From Phycicoccus sonneratiae (GTDB lineage: Bacteria; Actinomycetota; Actinomycetes; Actinomycetales; Dermatophilaceae), in contig NZ_JAFDVD010000009.1 of the NCBI RefSeq assembly GCF_016887965.1, positions 158,544 to 222,543 of the forward strand: DNA of 64,000 bases, written 5' to 3'. Position numbers and translations under genes: made by a program. A model generated the notes under the pieces. It searched no databases. It worked only from the letters and a program-made list of their open reading frames with translations, and was not told the DNA's origin. Position 1 is the first letter of the stretch. Every line of letters begins with the position of its first letter. Positions 62,345 through 64,000 of the stretch are shown here, in pieces.

Positions 62345-63898
62345 ATGACCGACGTCGCCGACGCCCCGACCACCGAGACCCCCGCAGACCCCACCTTCGC
62401 CGACTTCCCCATCCACGAGGACATCGTCGGCGCGCTCGCCTCGCACGGCATCACGAGCCCCTTCCCCATCCAGGCGATGACCCTCCCGGTGGCCCTCGGC
62501 GGCCACGACATCATCGGCCAGGCCAAGACCGGCACCGGCAAGACCCTCGGCTTCGGCATCCCGATGCTCAACCGCGTCGTCGCCCCCGGCGACGAGGGCT
62601 TCGCCGACCTGCCGTCCGCCGGCAAGCCGCAGGCCCTGGCCGTCGCCCCCACCCGCGAGCTCGCCGTCCAGGTGGCCGGCGACCTCGAGCGGGCCGGCGC
62701 GACCCGCGGCATCCGCGTCCTCACCGTCTACGGCGGCCGCGCCTACGAGCCCCAGGTCGAGGCGCTCAAGCGGGGCGTCGAGGTCGTCGTCGGCACGCCG
62801 GGCCGGCTCATCGACCTCGCCCAGCAGGGCCACCTCCAGCTCGGCCACGCGCGCATCGTCGTCCTCGACGAGGCCGACGAGATGCTCGACCTCGGCTTCC
62901 TGCCCGACGTCGAGAAGATCCTCGCGATGACCCCCGCCGGCCGCCAGACGATGCTCTTCTCGGCGACGATGCCCGGCGCCGTCGTCACCCTGGCCCGCCG
63001 CTACATGAACCAGCCGACGCACATCCGCGCGATGGGCGACGACCAGGAGAACGCCCACACCGTCAAGGCCGTCGAGCAGTTCGTCTACCGCGCGCACGCG
63101 ATGGACAAGGTCGAGATGCTCGCCCGGATGCTCCAGGCCGAGGGCCGCGGGCTGACCATCGTCTTCAGCCGCACCAAGCGCACCGCCGCCAAGGTCGCCG
63201 ACGACCTCGTCGAGCGCGGCTTCGCGGCCGCCGCCATCCACGGCGACCTCGGCCAGGGCGCCCGCGAGCAGGCGCTGCGCGCGTTCCGCAACGGCAAGGT
63301 CGACGTCCTCGTCGCCACCGACGTCGCGGCCCGCGGCATCGACGTCGAGAACGTCACGCACGTCATCAACTACCAGTGCCCCGAGGACGAGAAGACCTAC
63401 CTGCACCGCATCGGGCGCACCGCCCGCGCGGGCAACACCGGCACCGCGGTCACCTTCGTCGACTGGGACGACCTGCACCGCTGGGGGATGATCAACAAGG
63501 TCCTCGACCTCGGCATCCCCGAGCCGATGGAGACCTACTCCTCCTCCCCGCACCTGTACTCCGACCTCGGCATCCCCGAGGGCACAAAGGGCCGGCTCCC
63601 CCGCGCCCAGCGCACCCGCGAGGGCCTCGACGCCGAGGTGCTCGAGGACCTCGGCGAGACCGGTCGCTCCGGCGGCCGGGGCACCGGTCGCGGCGGCCGT
63701 GACGGCGGCCGGGGCGGTCAGGGCCGCGGCGGGCGCGACGGTGGCCGGGACGGTGGCCGTGGTGGACGCGACGGCGGCCGGGGCGAGCGCTCCGAGGGCG
63801 GCCAGCGCTCCGGCGAGGGCCAGGACCGACCGCGACGCAGCCGCAACCGGCGCCGCACCCGCGGCGGCAAGCCGGCCGGCGAGGGCGCCCAGGGCTGA
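62345..63898 (+). CDS. DEAD-box RNA helicase (RhlE type)
   Basis: The 517-residue protein has all core motifs: Q motif (PFPIQAMTLPV), motif I AKTGTGKT, PTRELAVQV, TPGR, DEAD, SAT, VATDVAARGID and HRIGRTARAG. The last 110 residues are Gly/Arg/Asp repeats (GGRDGGRG units), an RNA-binding tail. I chose ATG 62345; the 54-codon frame upstream is low-complexity. The 186-bp gap before it has a TAGGAT at 62177 as a possible -10, implying a leader of about 160 nt, common for cold-response helicases. Confidence 0.93.
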   Translation: MTDVADAPTTETPADPTFADFPIHEDIVGALASHGITSPFPIQAMTLPVALGGHDIIGQAKTGTGKTLGFGIPMLNRVVAPGDEGFADLPSAGKPQALAVAPTRELAVQVAGDLERAGATRGIRVLTVYGGRAYEPQVEALKRGVEVVVGTPGRLIDLAQQGHLQLGHARIVVLDEADEMLDLGFLPDVEKILAMTPAGRQTMLFSATMPGAVVTLARRYMNQPTHIRAMGDDQENAHTVKAVEQFVYRAHAMDKVEMLARMLQAEGRGLTIVFSRTKRTAAKVADDLVERGFAAAAIHGDLGQGAREQALRAFRNGKVDVLVATDVAARGIDVENVTHVINYQCPEDEKTYLHRIGRTARAGNTGTAVTFVDWDDLHRWGMINKVLDLGIPEPMETYSSSPHLYSDLGIPEGTKGRLPRAQRTREGLDAEVLEDLGETGRSGGRGTGRGGRDGGRGGQGRGGRDGGRDGGRGGRDGGRGERSEGGQRSGEGQDRPRRSRNRRRTRGGKPAGEGAQG

Positions 63899-63914
63899 CG
63901 CCCGCTCCCCGGAC

Positions 63915-64000
<86 letters not shown>

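Noticed and set aside
63660..63800. Tandem DNA repeat of GGCCGNGACGGNGG type
   Set aside because: It is the coding sequence of the Gly/Arg/Asp tail of the DEAD-box helicase, explained by protein-level repeats.

Overview
The window is about 64 kb of very GC-rich, gene-dense chromosome from an actinobacterium. The evidence is lineage-typical genes: sigR/rsrA of the mycothiol redox response, a mycoredoxin, whiB7, adnA/adnB, nickel superoxide dismutase, the 24-residue ribosomal protein bL37, a DUF222-HNH protein and the UPF0182 and PPA1309 families. The gene set resembles Micrococcales (Intrasporangiaceae-like), but I cannot fix the genus. There are no rRNA genes, prophage, insertion sequences or CRISPR arrays. 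The only tRNA is initiator tRNA-fMet. The last ~84 bases are almost pure G and look like a contig-end artefact.

Layout. 1-6.2 kb: end of an SGNH-type protein, an MDR oxidoreductase, a methyltransferase and the dTDP-rhamnose genes as two divergent pairs (rmlB-rmlD leftward, rmlA-rmlC rightward), then a low-molecular-weight tyrosine phosphatase. 6.2-11.3 kb: malic enzyme, then a polar amino-acid ABC transporter whose ATPase gene overlaps sodX, followed by sodN. 11.4-17.2 kb: a DUF222-HNH protein, mannose-6-phosphate isomerase and an unusual unit made of a 45-codon secreted-peptide gene and two membrane HD-domain proteins. 17.2-22.7 kb: bL37, rsrA-sigR, an alpha/beta hydrolase, an SRAP protein, a DoxX protein, aroA and rsgA. 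22.8-28.8 kb: a complete oligopeptide ABC transporter. 29-34.6 kb: hisN, an O6-alkylguanine repair protein, a pair of M16 peptidases, NDH-2 and tRNA-fMet.

34.7-63.9 kb, with sigR, SRAP, aroA and rsgA further left, follows a gene order that I recall from Mycobacterium tuberculosis (about Rv3193c to Rv3228): UPF0182, PDZ-Lon protease, DUF2342, AarF kinase, whiB7, uvrD2, mycoredoxin, nudC, adnB, adnA, moeB/moeZ, TetR, DUF3107, ferritin-like protein and DEAD-box helicase. This is core chromosome for stress response and DNA repair. The novelty is in small or non-coding parts of it.

Main points of interest: (1) the secreted-peptide/HD/HD unit at 15.6-17.0 kb, which resembles a peptide-signalling cassette; (2) two loci 15 kb apart, each carrying two 47-nt palindromic elements separated by exactly 17 nt; (3) a whiB7 leader with an AT-rich box, an 81-codon upstream ORF and an intrinsic attenuator; (4) SigR-like promoter boxes before sigR and the mycoredoxin gene; (5) an unrecognised 43-residue basic protein behind whiB7. 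Coordinates come from direct reading of the sequence. Family assignments come from motif recognition without database searches.
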